This document shows positions 10,285 through 20,872 of a stretch of 64,000 nucleotides of DNA, piece by piece. Numbering within the stretch: the first letter of the stretch is position 1; each line of letters begins with the position of its first letter. The notes under the pieces were generated by a model. That model was not told the DNA's origin and did not search any database. It saw only the letters and a program-made list of their open reading frames with translations. Source of the DNA: Ephydatia muelleri (taxonomy: Eukaryota; Porifera; Demospongiae; Spongillida; Spongillidae); assembly GCA_013339895.1 (NCBI GenBank), contig JABACO010000009.1, forward strand, positions 2,601,113 to 2,665,112, in the 5' to 3' direction. The position numbers and the translations under genes are program-made.

Positions 10285-13200
10285 CTAAAAATAAGTCCAA
10301 CTTCCAAGCCTTTCTGGAGGCTGTCTGCTGCGGCTAGAACGACGCAGAGGGACTTGTTCAACTTGTTGAGGCTCTGTGTCATCACCGTCATCCTGCTCAC
10401 CAACTTCCTCTACTGGGTCTTCATGATAATGTTCTACTGGCTGTTGAGTTTCCTCGTCAGCTGGTGCTAATTGCGCAGCCTGGTTCTGTGGCACTACCAC
10501 CATGTCATACATTTCTTCATTCACATCGTGCGGTGGGATGGTCTCCCTAGCTGGTACATCACCCTGCTGTGAAGGACCTGCTTCTTCTGTATGCTCCACC
10601 CTGTGCAAGTATGGCTTCAACCTGTCAAAATGTACTGTGTGCTGTTTGTGAGGACTGGCATCTTGTTTGATTTTGTATACGCAATTATTTAGCACATCCA
10701 CCACTGTGTATGGCCCTTTCCAAAATCTATGCAACTTCTTAGAATACCCCCGTGGTACTGCTGCATTGTGTAGCCATACTTTGTCCCCTTTAACAAAAGG
10801 GTTACCTGCAACCTTTGTGTCGTACAACAGTTTATGTCTTTTCTGCTCAGCAGAAAGGTGCTGTCGTACACGTTCATAAGCTTCGCTCAACCACTTCCGT
10901 AATTCCTTAACATACACTGGAACATTAGTAGGCTGACCAGAACCTGTGGGCAAACCAAACATGACATCGATAGGCAGCTGCACCTCTCTGCCAAACATCA
11001 GGGAAAATGGTGTATGTTTGGTAGCCTCATGGACACTAGTCCGATATGCCAACATAAGGCACGGTAGCTTCAGGTCCCAGTTGCTTTCGTCATCAACTGC
11101 TGCCATTCTCAACATCGACAATAAAGTCCTGTTGAAACGCTCAATCATGCCGTCTGATTGCGGGTGGTAGGGCGTGGTCCTGGTCTTGACAATTCCCATC
11201 AGCTGACAGAGCTCTTTTATTAGGGATGATTCAAAGCTTCTACCCTGATCTGTATGGAGGTGTGTCGGTGCCCCAAACCTGGAAACAAACTCATTAACAA
11301 ACACACGAGCTACTGTAACTGTCTCCATGTCTGGGATAGCAAACGCTTCCGTCCACTTGGTAAAGTAATCACCGATTACCAACACGTACTTATTTGAACG
11401 GGGTGTCAACGGTAGAGGACCCAGGATATCCATCGCCACACGTTGCATAGGGGTTGTAGAAACGTCCGCTTGCAATGGAGCGTGACGGTGTTTAGGTGGC
11501 GACTTCGTCGACCCACACAAATTACACGAATCACACCATCCCTGCACATCCCGGCGCTGCCCAACCCAGTAAAATCTACGTCTGACCTTTTCCAGTACCT
11601 TGCCCACTCCTAAGTGGCCTGCCGTAGGAGAGTCGTGAAGCTCAGCAAGTACAGTTGGTACCAAACTGGGTGGAATAACTAACTGGAAACATTTATTTAA
11701 ACCCCCGCCCCCTGCATCTTCCCAACGCCGATACAACACTCCATCTATTACTTCTAGGTACTTCTTCTGGGCCCAGAGGCTCTTCATCACATGGCTAGCA
11801 CTCGGTGGACAACGCTGAGGCTGGGTTTTTGGATGCTCTACCCACTCTATCACCTGTTCTATACCCTCGCCTCTGGACTGCAACTCACGAATCTCCCGTT
11901 TAGACAGCTGTGACAGCCAGCTATCCGTGCGGTCCAGAGGTATGCTGTTGGCATTGACTGCAGGGGCATCCTGGCAGGGTACGCGAGACAAAGCATCAGC
12001 ATTAGTATGCTTCTTCCCGGGACGATGTTGGACTGTGAATTCGTATTCTGCAAGCGATTCCAGCCACCTGGCCACTTGTCCTTCTGGTTCCTTGAATGAG
12101 TAGAGCCACTGAAGAGCACTGTGGTCAGTCCGTACTGTAAATGGTCTCCCCAAAAGATATGGACGGAATTGACCAACCGCCCACACCAACGCTAGCATTT
12201 CTTTCCGGGTGGCGCAGTACTTCTTTTCAGGCTTCGTTAATGATCTGCTTGCATATGAAATCACATTTTCACCACCCCCAATGCATTGCGACAACACCGC
12301 ACCCAGACCATCTCCACTAGCATCGCAATCAACTGTAAATTCTATTTCAAAATCTGGGTATGCCAAAATCGGGGAAGTTGTCAGCATTTTCTTCAGGGAA
12401 CTAAATGCATGTTCACATACTTTCGTCCACTCCCATGGCTTACCCTTTTCCAGCAGGTGATTGAGGGGGGCAGCGATGCTGGCGAAGCCTTTCACAAATC
12501 GCCGATAATAAGAGGCAAGACCGAGAAACTGTCTTAGCTCTTTCTGGGTAGTCGGCGAGGGCCAGCTGAGAATGCATTCGACTTTCAGTGGATCCGTTTG
12601 CACTCCGCCACTGGAAACTATGTAGCCCAGGTAATTAACCTTCCGAAGCAGTCGGCACTTTTTAGGCTTCAATTTCATTCCAGCTGCCTGTAACCTCTCC
12701 AGTACCTCTTCCAGCCTTGTGAGGTGTTCTTTGACTGTGCGACTGTAGATAATGATGTCGTCTAAATATACGAGGCAAGAAGACCAATGAAGGCCTGCCA
12801 GGACTAGTTCCATCAGGCGCTGAAAGGTACTGGGTGCATTACACAGGCCAAACGGCATCACACAAAACTGGTATAGACCATACGGAGTAGTAAACGCCGT
12901 CTTCTCTCGATCCTCCGGTGCTACTTTCACCTGCCAGTAGCCACTGGCCAGGTCAAGTGTTGAAAACCAACATGCTCCATGCAGTGCATCCAAAGTCTCG
13001 TCAATCCTTGGAATGGGATGTGCGTCCTTCCTGGTGACTGAATTTAACTGACGGAAATCAACACAAAATCTGGTCGAACCGTCTTTCTTCTTCACCAACA
13101 CTATTGGCGACGCCCACGGCCCATTCGAAGGTTCAATTACATTGTTATCAAGCATGCTCTCAACTAATTTCTTCACCTCCTTAAGATGATGAAAGGGTAG

Positions 13201-14199
13201 CCGTCGAGGAGCTTGCTTAACGGGTTTTGCATTCTCTGTGTTGATATGATGTTGAATCATTTCCGTTCTCCCAATATCTGAATCGGACAAAGATATGACG
13301 TCGGAGAATCGGTGCAACAGTTCCTTCAGCTGTTTCCGTTCTTCTGACGAGAGATCCTCCGCATCGCAGACTAGGCTGGTAATAATGCTCTCGAGACTCT
13401 CTTGAGATCTGCTACCTACTTCTGGGGAGGAGCCTGACAGTACACAAACACACTTGCTCTCGTCAACAGAATGAAACTTTCCCACCTTCTCTCCTTTGAG
13501 AACTCTTATGGCTGTTGGGTTTGGATTCATGATCTGTATCATTGTGACACCATTCTTATTTCGAGAGATAGAGTGGGCCACAGCAAGTCCATGCCGCTCC
13601 ATGAACAGGGGCTCTGGTTCCAGCAGACCACAGAACTCTTCACGTGCCACAGCACACAGACCCTCACCTAGAGTCAGACTGACTGGAACCTGCATCTCAC
13701 ATTGTTCCTGTATGCATGTGTCTTCCATTAACACAGCACTGCACATTACAGGATAACATGGTGACACGCATTGTCCCTTACAATGCACGGGAACTAACTT
13801 GCCACCAGCAAGTAATGTCTTGGTAGTGTAGTCAAGTACACAGCCATGAGCAACAAGGAAATCAGCACCCAATATACACTCTTGTGTAAGGCTCTTTGCA
13901 ACCAAGATTGGATGCAGTCCTACCAACCCACCTATTTCTACTGAAAGGGTGACCTGCCCCAACATCTCCAGACTGCTACCATCAGCTGTTACAACACTTT
14001 TAGAAACGACCTGTAACTCACGTGTACCACTGTCGACACCTTTTAACTCATTCCACACTTCGGCGCGGAGTATCGTCACTGCGGAGCCTGTGTCCAGCAA
14101 CATGTCCGTTTTACGACCCTCCACTAGTCCTCGTGCCCATGTAGCGGAGCTTGTTTCAATGCTACCCACCTCCGCTGTAGCTGGCTGGTTTTTGGTCAA
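10285..14199 (-). CDS. pol: Gypsy pol polyprotein (protease, RT, RNase H, integrase)
   Basis: A frame of 1,304 codons. Domains in order: retropepsin-type protease near the start (DTGSAVTIL), reverse transcriptase in the middle (VDFRQLN, YLDDII), RNase H (DCDASGDGLGAVLSQ), the integrase zinc finger with its His and Cys pairs, then the integrase core and a tail ending in an Arg/Ser-rich segment. The order protease-RT-RNase H-integrase marks Ty3/Gypsy as opposed to Copia. No chromodomain is evident. The frame opens at the gag stop without an ATG of its own, as expected for families that make Pol by read-through or frameshift from gag. It is treated here as an element part, not a host gene. Confidence 0.95.
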   Translation of the reverse strand: MTKNQPATAEVGSIETSSATWARGLVEGRKTDMLLDTGSAVTILRAEVWNELKGVDSGTRELQVVSKSVVTADGSSLEMLGQVTLSVEIGGLVGLHPILVAKSLTQECILGADFLVAHGCVLDYTTKTLLAGGKLVPVHCKGQCVSPCYPVMCSAVLMEDTCIQEQCEMQVPVSLTLGEGLCAVAREEFCGLLEPEPLFMERHGLAVAHSISRNKNGVTMIQIMNPNPTAIRVLKGEKVGKFHSVDESKCVCVLSGSSPEVGSRSQESLESIITSLVCDAEDLSSEERKQLKELLHRFSDVISLSDSDIGRTEMIQHHINTENAKPVKQAPRRLPFHHLKEVKKLVESMLDNNVIEPSNGPWASPIVLVKKKDGSTRFCVDFRQLNSVTRKDAHPIPRIDETLDALHGACWFSTLDLASGYWQVKVAPEDREKTAFTTPYGLYQFCVMPFGLCNAPSTFQRLMELVLAGLHWSSCLVYLDDIIIYSRTVKEHLTRLEEVLERLQAAGMKLKPKKCRLLRKVNYLGYIVSSGGVQTDPLKVECILSWPSPTTQKELRQFLGLASYYRRFVKGFASIAAPLNHLLEKGKPWEWTKVCEHAFSSLKKMLTTSPILAYPDFEIEFTVDCDASGDGLGAVLSQCIGGGENVISYASRSLTKPEKKYCATRKEMLALVWAVGQFRPYLLGRPFTVRTDHSALQWLYSFKEPEGQVARWLESLAEYEFTVQHRPGKKHTNADALSRVPCQDAPAVNANSIPLDRTDSWLSQLSKREIRELQSRGEGIEQVIEWVEHPKTQPQRCPPSASHVMKSLWAQKKYLEVIDGVLYRRWEDAGGGGLNKCFQLVIPPSLVPTVLAELHDSPTAGHLGVGKVLEKVRRRFYWVGQRRDVQGWCDSCNLCGSTKSPPKHRHAPLQADVSTTPMQRVAMDILGPLPLTPRSNKYVLVIGDYFTKWTEAFAIPDMETVTVARVFVNEFVSRFGAPTHLHTDQGRSFESSLIKELCQLMGIVKTRTTPYHPQSDGMIERFNRTLLSMLRMAAVDDESNWDLKLPCLMLAYRTSVHEATKHTPFSLMFGREVQLPIDVMFGLPTGSGQPTNVPVYVKELRKWLSEAYERVRQHLSAEQKRHKLLYDTKVAGNPFVKGDKVWLHNAAVPRGYSKKLHRFWKGPYTVVDVLNNCVYKIKQDASPHKQHTVHFDRLKPYLHRVEHTEEAGPSQQGDVPARETIPPHDVNEEMYDMVVVPQNQAAQLAPADEETQQPVEHYHEDPVEEVGEQDDGDDTEPQQVEQVPLRRSSRSRQPPERLGSWTYF

Positions 14200-15050
14200 T
14201 ACATGCGGGGCCGGCGGTTGACCCTTTCCGCCGACCCGTTCCCATTTAAAGAAGGCTTACTTAACAGAGGGCAGTTCCTTTTTACGTGTCCCTGTTCCCT
14301 GCAATGCCAGCAAACCACTTCTCGAGCTTTCTCTCGTGGGGTATTTCGCACTCCCGAGACCCTACTGTCTGCGCGTTCCGGCGGTTCTCTCAAAATTGTT
14401 ACCTCGTCAGCTAGTTTCTTTACTTGTGCACTCAGCTTGTCCAGTTTATCCTCCAGACTAGTCGCAGAGACAGGCGCTGCCACTGCTAGTGGTCTTTCCG
14501 CAATTCTTTCCGTTTGTAAACGCCTATGGGCCATCTCCACCGTTTCCAATCTGCGTGCCAGGGTCGCTGCATCCTTAACCGACTTCGGCATCTCCTTTAA
14601 GAGCTGTACTTGGATAGAGGAGGACGAGACACCTTGGATAAATTGGTTACGAATTAGAACGTCGCGTTGCTCCTCAGACCAACCTGGAAAGGCTCTGCTT
14701 GCCAACATACGCAACTCACCAATGTATTCGACTAGCGACTCATCCCGCTGTTGTACTCGAGCCTGAAACTTTACCTGCCATTCCAGTTCTGTGCCGTCGT
14801 GGCCATAACGACACTGTAGACACTCGTGTACCGCGGCGTAGTCCGCGGACTCAGACAACCCGTACTGAACTACCAGCCTAAGGGGTTCATCCTCCAGCAA
14901 TGGTAGTAGCTCTTTAACCCGCTCCGAGTCAGGTACCTTCGCCTCTTTAACATACCTCTCGAAACGGGAGATCCAGAGACTCCAATCCGTCTTCTCAGTG
15001 AACTTTGCAGGCGGACGGACGCTCATCCGAACTGTTAAAGCCGCCTCCAT
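14196..15050 (-). CDS. gag: Gypsy gag-like protein with CCHC zinc knuckle
   Basis: Gag of the same element. The likely start is the ATG at 15050 (MEAALTVRMS), just inside the primer-binding region. The body is the usual helical retrotransposon gag (WSLWISRFERYV near the start). It is followed by a Leu-rich helix around the middle and a CWHCREQGHVKRNC knuckle near the C-terminus for nucleic-acid packaging. It meets the pol frame with a few bases of overlap. Confidence 0.9.
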   Translation of the reverse strand: MEAALTVRMSVRPPAKFTEKTDWSLWISRFERYVKEAKVPDSERVKELLPLLEDEPLRLVVQYGLSESADYAAVHECLQCRYGHDGTELEWQVKFQARVQQRDESLVEYIGELRMLASRAFPGWSEEQRDVLIRNQFIQGVSSSSIQVQLLKEMPKSVKDAATLARRLETVEMAHRRLQTERIAERPLAVAAPVSATSLEDKLDKLSAQVKKLADEVTILREPPERADSRVSGVRNTPREKAREVVCWHCREQGHVKRNCPLLSKPSLNGNGSAERVNRRPRMY

Positions 15051-15074
15051 GAGTATACTCACTTCTGACACCAA

Positions 15075-15189
15075 TGTAACGCATACACCGGAAATAGGTA
15101 AATGAGAAGAACATCTACATGCATACAAGTGACTTCTTATATAACATAAAAGAATGTTCTAGAGCAGATCAGCACGTGATGTCGTTACA
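15075..15189 (-). repeat. 5' LTR of the Ty3/Gypsy element
   Basis: 115 bases identical to 10132-10246. The element is on the minus strand, so this is the promoter-bearing LTR. It is followed on its right by the ATCG target duplication. Confidence 0.97.
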
Positions 15190-17408
15190 ATCGTATCGCA
15201 AGCTGTTCCTGCAATTTATGCTGCTGTTAGTCGACCTATGACTACGCTTGACCCTACCAATCACAGGTTTGAAAGATGACATTTTTGAATTTGTCGTTGT
15301 TTAACCTACCTCACTAGGTTTCAGTCAGCTCCAGAATTAGTTGAACGCCTCCATCATCTTAAACACAGAAATTCAGTCCTTACTAAGTATACCAACCCGG
15401 TTGCAGGAGAAGATAGCAAGAGTAATTGAATTTGAATCAGTCGGCCTAGATGAAGAAACAAATGATATCATCAGAGACGTGACAGATTCTCCTGAATGCT
15501 GTTCGCACATTAAAGCTCAGTCAGCTAGCTCCTTTCAGAAATTATTTTGGACACAGCAAGTTGAAGCAGCCGAAAAGACAAAGGCTAGCAGTATGCAGTG
15601 GCACCCTTTGATGATTCGCTGGTGTTTGCACTTGAGACACAAGTAAGCAGATTGTGCATGTTTAATTGTAGTAATTACATGTATGTGATGGTCTGTGTTG
15701 ATGAATGGTCTGTGTAGATCTGGTGCGGCATATGAAGCACTGAGGGAGTCTGGGTGTATCAAGCTGCCATCACAGCGTACATTAAGGGATTATATATACC
15801 AACTACATTGAAGCATCCGATGGTTTCTCGGAACAGATTGATATAATGCTGATGGAAGCTGTTCACATTGACACCTGTCTGGAGAGGGAGAAATGTGTCA
15901 CTCTCCTAATGGATGAGATGTACATAAGAGAAGATATTGTATATGAGAAGCACAGTGGATGATCGGATATTCCAATCTAGGAGAAGTTAACAACCAGCTT
16001 ACTAAGTTTGAGCAAGATATTCATTGTACAACTGCATCAGAGCAAGGCCGTGCTTTGGCCAAAACCATGGTTGGTTATAATGGTCCGAGGCCTGTTTACT
16101 AAAATGCAGTTTCCCTATGCCCAGTTTCCTTCCAGTCATCTTACGGGGGAATCAATTGTATGATCTGTTTTGGGAAGCAGTTGGTCGCATTGAAAACTGT
16201 GGCTTAAAGGCAGAAGCTTAACATCTTTATATGACATGTTGTAAATAAATAATGTCATTATAGGTCCTTGGTGCAACGATGGATGGCTGTTCTGTCAACA
16301 GATTCTTCATGAAACTGCATCGAGGGCGTGATGACATCGTGTGCAATCCTTATATGCACAGGACGAAAGGTAAGGTAAACTGTAAATGGCAAATAAACAC
16401 ATTACACATGTATACCCATAGTGTTCTGCTTTTCCAGGAGTTCCTCATTGTCTTAATCAGATGTGAAGTGTCAGATATAAAATACAAGAATTCTTTTTAG
16501 TGCAATGGCAATTACATCCTGTGGGACTACCTCAAGGAGCTGTATGACGCAGACACGAAATCTGCAATGGGCATTCGATTGATTCCAAAACTGAAACAGG
16601 AGCATATATCTCTCACTGCATTTTCAAAAATGCGTGTTGACTTGGCAGCTCAGTATTACATGTATACTCTTATTATGGCATAGTTGGAAAATGATTTTCT
16701 CTTGCATGCACGTAAAGGTTTTTAGTTCATCTGTCTCCAATGCCTTGCCACTTGTGTGTGGAGACAAAGCCAAAGAAACAGCTCATTTTTGTGGGGCTAG
16801 TTGATAAGTTTCTTTGACACCATGAATGTACAGAATTTTTACAAAGGTTGCTCATCCTTGAAGCCATTTCAGATGCCTTTCAGGTCTTCAGATGATTTCA
16901 GACTCAAGGTGCAGTGTAGGATTTGACAATGATGATTTTACAACAAATTTAATGTCTTTTTATACTTTAGTGTGTTCTTGGGGTATTTGTCTCAATGGGA
17001 TGAATCTGTTAGAGGGAGACCTGGGTTTTCTACAACAGAACAAAATATAAGATGCTGTTGAGTGCCGAGACACTGTATGGTGTAAAAATGACCTGTAAGT
17101 GTTATTCGTGGTGTGGAAAGCAGTCATTGACTTCTCCAACTCTTTTCCTAGGCAAATCATTCATTGAGCTTGTTAGGCATTTGTTCACCATTCCAGATGT
17201 TGAGTGCTTTTTAAGCCAACGTCTCTGCCAAGATCCCCTAGAGAGATTTTTTGGGTTTCAAAGGCAAAGAGGTGATGTAAATGATAACCCAAATGTGGCA
17301 GAATTCTTGAAAAATACTCAGGCATTACGAGTAATAGGGTCTTTCTGTCAAAGTCCATTCATGGAAACTGTCGAGGGAGTCAGAGTGAGCGGCATCAAGA
17401 TGAATTAG
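15190..17408 (+). pseudogene. P-element (THAP9-like) transposase relic, catalytic part
   Basis: Decayed transposase of the P superfamily in several frames. Pieces in family order are: HPLMIRWCLHLRHK (15601-15645), a VHIDTC/TLLMDEMYIRED stretch near 15860-15930 holding an expected acidic site, FPYAQFPSSHLTGESI (about 16110-16160), LGATMDGCSVNRFF (about 16266-16310), CNGNYILWDYLKELYDADTK (about 16501-16560), a PKLKQEHISLTAFSKM stretch (about 16586-16640) and CQDPLERFFGFQRQRGD (about 17223-17275). The order and spacing match THAP9-like proteins. Stops and frame changes show it is inactive. Some breaks could instead be short introns, for example at about 16370-16500. No 31-bp-type terminal repeats were found. 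Confidence 0.88.
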
Positions 17409-17739
17409 GTGGCCCGCTGCCAAGCGTCGATGTATGAGGGAAAGGGTTTAAAGCTCTGATGCAGATCAGCCTTCTAGTCGCACTAGTGGTTAGTACATGC
17501 ATATGAATGAATAATACCGGCACACCTCAACTGTTCCCTTTGGTTAGTACATTGATTAAGTTTACCTATTCTCTGTGTGCCGTTCCTCTCAGATTCAAGT
17601 GCAGTTGAGTGGGATATGACCCCCAGTCGTATGCTATGGATTGTGTGTATCATGTGCAGTGACACAAGCATTTGATCATGCGGAGAGCAACAAAAGATGT
17701 TCAGAATGTCACGTTTGAAACAATGCCTGCTCAATTGGC

Positions 17740-18490
17740 TCTCAGAACGGCTACCACAGTAATGGAATGGATATCACACCATCCTAATGAAACACAAACA
17801 TTTGCATCATGAATGCAGCATTTGCTTGGAAAATGTTTTAGTCTGAAGGATCCCAGCAAATCTAAAGTACGAGGACTGTATGGAGCAAGTATCATTCTAT
17901 GCGCACTTCAAGAAACTACCTTAGTGAATGGATACTCAGCACAGGTTGTGATACTATGTCATCTCTTTCATACAATTCGTGGGGCATTCAGTCACTCATC
18001 AAGACCCACTATTGTCGCAACAAAGCAGCTATAAGAGAAGATAGAAGCCAGGATCTAACACACATTGAATACAATGCCATTCGGTATACTGCTGCATGGG
18101 TACGTACCACGAGCTTTGAAGAAGAAGCTTGTCAAATCATGTCACAAAAATAAGAAGACCTTTTACTGTGTTTAGATGATCTTATATCATGTGACGGTGA
18201 AGACCCTGGCCCATCTACCGAATGGATTTGCAATAGATCGTGTACTCACCATGGAGTACTGCATACAAAATCGTGTACTAGCAGGGTCTGAATATCGTGA
18301 CGTGCAGGCTCAGCTTAAGCAAAATGATGACATCTTGTTCTGCTGGTCAGTATTGACTGCTTCATGGAGTGATTATATAGCCACCACAATCCTGGATATG
18401 ATCATCGACCTCTGGATTGTTATTCAAGGCTTTTCAATGCTACAAGGGGACCCAGAAGAAGACAATTCAAAAGTCAAAAGCTCTTAGAAA
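17740..18490 (+). pseudogene. Decayed transposon ORF of unknown family
   Basis: Frames on the plus strand contain LTHIEYNAIRYTAAWV (about 18055-18100), CLDDLI and DGEDPGPSTEWI (about 18170-18230), and near the end TILDMIIDLWIVIQGFSM (about 18386-18440). These resemble the C-terminal part of uncharacterised transposon proteins that are repeated in sponges and corals. Several frame breaks are present. It directly follows the P-element relic, but I cannot show that the two belong together. Confidence 0.55.
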
Positions 18491-18744
18491 GACACTATTA
18501 TAGTGTGATTTATTCGTTATTTTGTGTATTCTGAATGTTTTATTTTGCTTTGTGTGTTCCTTTTCTTGTTCAGATGATTCGCGCTGCATGGCAGACGTGC
18601 AAGGAGCGCTTCAATGGCTTCTACCTAGGATGCGCAACGATAATCAGTGCTAATTGCCTCTGCTTCCAATCCCCCTACTATATTATCTCTGTCTGAACAG
18701 AAAGTTCAGCAAGGGGACCCTTTGCACTGTTAAAAAAAAAAGGC

Positions 18745-18960
18745 CCGAGGGGTGTTAGGGTGTTACAGCCAAGGGAGTGTTATGACAACACACAAGGGTA
18801 CGGTGTTCAGCTGACATATATGGGTGTTGGCAGACTATGCTAGGGTGTTAGCAGCATACCCCACCAATAGTGGGGTGTTAGGTCATTTTAAAGTTGTTGT
18901 CATAACACTGAGTTACCGCATTGCACCCCAGTGTTATGATAAGAGTTCCTTATTGAGGGC
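18745..18960. mobile_element. Small inverted-repeat element (MITE-like)
   Basis: GTGTTATGACAAC at 18777-18789 is perfectly inverted at 18895-18907. The motif GGGGTGTTAGG recurs within it (near 18749 and 18871). The likely length is about 200 bases. Exact ends and target duplication are not settled, and no coding sequence is present. Confidence 0.55.
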
Positions 18961-19497
18961 GTGGTTTGCGAGATGATATGGCTTTTGTGACTTCGTAGTT
19001 GGATTGGACTTTAAAGCCGAAAGTTATCTTAATGGTATGCACGCACACAACTTACCAGTAAACAAGTCTAACATAGGCTGGCAGTGGCCCGTGCGTTGGT
19101 GTAGATGTCTAGACTTGTCTAGTACTTGCAGTGCATTTGTAGGCCTACGGGTTGCTTTTTCAACGTGCAAGCAATTACCGTGTACATGCATGTAATCTCG
19201 CTGTGCTTATGAAGGCTTACTGGTTACGTGCAGTGTTCATGTAGGACTACTACCCGCGGACCGGTGTTGTTGTAGTATTTATGCAGCTTTTGATTTCAAT
19301 TTTGATACAAGCAGCATGCAAGCTTGTTTATTATCCTGCATGCCATTTTCTGTTGAGAGTGAAGGTTAAGTAGCATGGCTGCGCCTGTGCAGTAACAGTG
19401 TATTAAATCCATCTGGATTCTATTTAGACCACACCCTAGTAAAAATGACATCAGTAAAAATACATTATTACTCACAAGTATTTTTTGTATGTATTTA
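18961..19497. other. Non-coding stretch, nothing assigned
   Basis: No coding region, RNA gene or clear repeat was recognised here. Confidence 0.4.
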
Positions 19498-19666
19498 GTA
19501 TCATATATAGCTCAAGGCTTTAAAAATAAAGGTTGCAGCTTGAAGATTGGGTGTATGCTAAAAGTGTTCATGCATTCATGTGGCTACATATACCACATGC
19601 AGATTGGATGAATGCTACCCAACACTGCTGTGCTGCCTTAAAGGTAGGCTAAAGCACTGCGCTAGT
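19498..19666. repeat. Local direct duplication, copy A
   Basis: About 170 bases starting ATATAGCTCAAGGCTTTAAA and ending near AAAGCACTGC recur at 20695-20868 with about 94% identity. The two copies bracket CA microsatellites and a small TIR element. Confidence 0.9.
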
Positions 19667-19894
19667 GACAGCATTTGGACACTTTTTGTAGTGGCTCTAG
19701 TCTGGTACAGTGTTGTTGTGGGGTTAAATATCATTTTTGTGACAATTCTGTCAAAATGCATGTCTGGTTTGGTGTAATGACTGATACTATTAATAATAGT
19801 TATTTGACAATTTGATAAGAGGGTGTACCATACGTATGTGTGTTCGCATGTGCAATCTTGCATAACAGATGCATACATAAAAATACACGAGCAT

Positions 19895-20067
19895 CACCCA
19901 CACACATTTACACACACATACACACATACACATAACCACACATGCATGCATGTACACACACATACACACATACACAATGCACACATGCACACACATAACA
20001 TGCTCACACACATGCATACACACACACACAACACACACATATATATACTCACATGCACACACACACA
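19895..20067. repeat. CA-rich microsatellite, left
   Basis: Imperfect (CACACATG/CACACA) repeats. Open frames through it encode only His/Thr or Cys/Val strings and are not genes. Confidence 0.95.
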
Positions 20068-20386
20068 GGCCCGTAGCCAGTCGGGAATGGGGAGGTTCGG
20101 AAAACAATAAATGTGGACCTAACTAGTGGGTGGTGGCCGTGGTGGGTTGCTCGATATGAAAGGTGGGTGCTGTCCTCTTTCGGCCGATTCAACCAATGGG
20201 GTGGTCGATCAATCGACGGTTTTCAGTTCAACGCTCCAGCCCCAACAGATACTACCCGTACCGAGCCAGTACCGGACGGAGTCGGGGAGCCGGGACTGTA
20301 CTCCCATAAGCGGACCTTGACCCTCTGAGGGGGGGAGGGTGGGGGGGGATTCATTCGAACCCACTGAACTTCCCCTGGCTACTGGC
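20068..20386. mobile_element. Non-autonomous TIR element inside a CA microsatellite
   Basis: Starts GGCCCGTAGCCAG and ends CTGGCTACTGGC, giving imperfect terminal inverted repeats of about 30 bases that extend into GGGGAGGTTCG against the complement of CGAACCCACTGAA. It is about 320 bases with no coding capacity. Elements with CCCGTAGCCAG ends are common in marine invertebrates. The superfamily is not assigned. It splits the microsatellite into the arrays at 19895-20067 and 20387-20665. Confidence 0.75.
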
Positions 20387-20665
20387 ATGCACACACATGC
20401 ACACACATTTACACACATACACATGCACACACATGCACACACATGTACACACATACACACATGCACATGCACACACATACACACACATGTACACACATAC
20501 ACACATACACATACACACATGCACATGCACACATACACACAATGCACACATACATACACACATGCACATGCACACACATACACACAATGCACATGCACAC
20601 ACATACACACAATGCACATATACATACAATATGTACACATGGACTTACATGCACACATACACACA
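20387..20665. repeat. CA-rich microsatellite, right
   Basis: Imperfect ACACATGCACAC/ACACATACAC repeats continuing the left array after the TIR element. Confidence 0.95.
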
Positions 20666-20694
20666 GTGCACGTGTATTTATGTGTATGTATTTA

Positions 20695-20868
20695 ATATCA
20701 CATATAGCTCAAGGCTTTAAAAATAAAGGTTGCAGCTTGAAGATTGGGTGTATGCTAAAAGTGTTGATGCAGTCATGCGGCTACATATACCACATGCAGA
20801 TGGGATGAATGCTACCCAACACTGTTGTGCTGCCTTTTAAGGGTAGGCTAAAGCACTGCACTAGACAT
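20695..20868. repeat. Local direct duplication, copy B
   Basis: Second copy of 19498-19666. It abuts the start of the duplicated receptor block at about 20873. Confidence 0.9.
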
Positions 20869-20872
20869 GCGG

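Larger units (their letters stand above)
10132..15189 (-). mobile_element. Ty3/Gypsy LTR retrotransposon, looks whole and young
   Basis: A 5,058-base element bounded by two identical 115-base LTRs (10132-10246 and 15075-15189) whose ends are TGTAAC...GTTACA. The flanks carry a 4-base target duplication ATCG (10128-10131 and 15190-15193). In element orientation a primer-binding-type TGG start follows the 5' LTR at about 15057-15074, and a purine tract (10247-10259) precedes the 3' LTR. Gag and pol are both recognisable and the element looks whole. Identical LTRs imply a recent insertion. It sits inside a P-element relic. Envelope is not seen. Confidence 0.96.

Noticed and set aside
20339-20808. 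His/Thr-rich and Cys/Val-rich frames
   Set aside because: Translation of CA/TG microsatellites in all frames.
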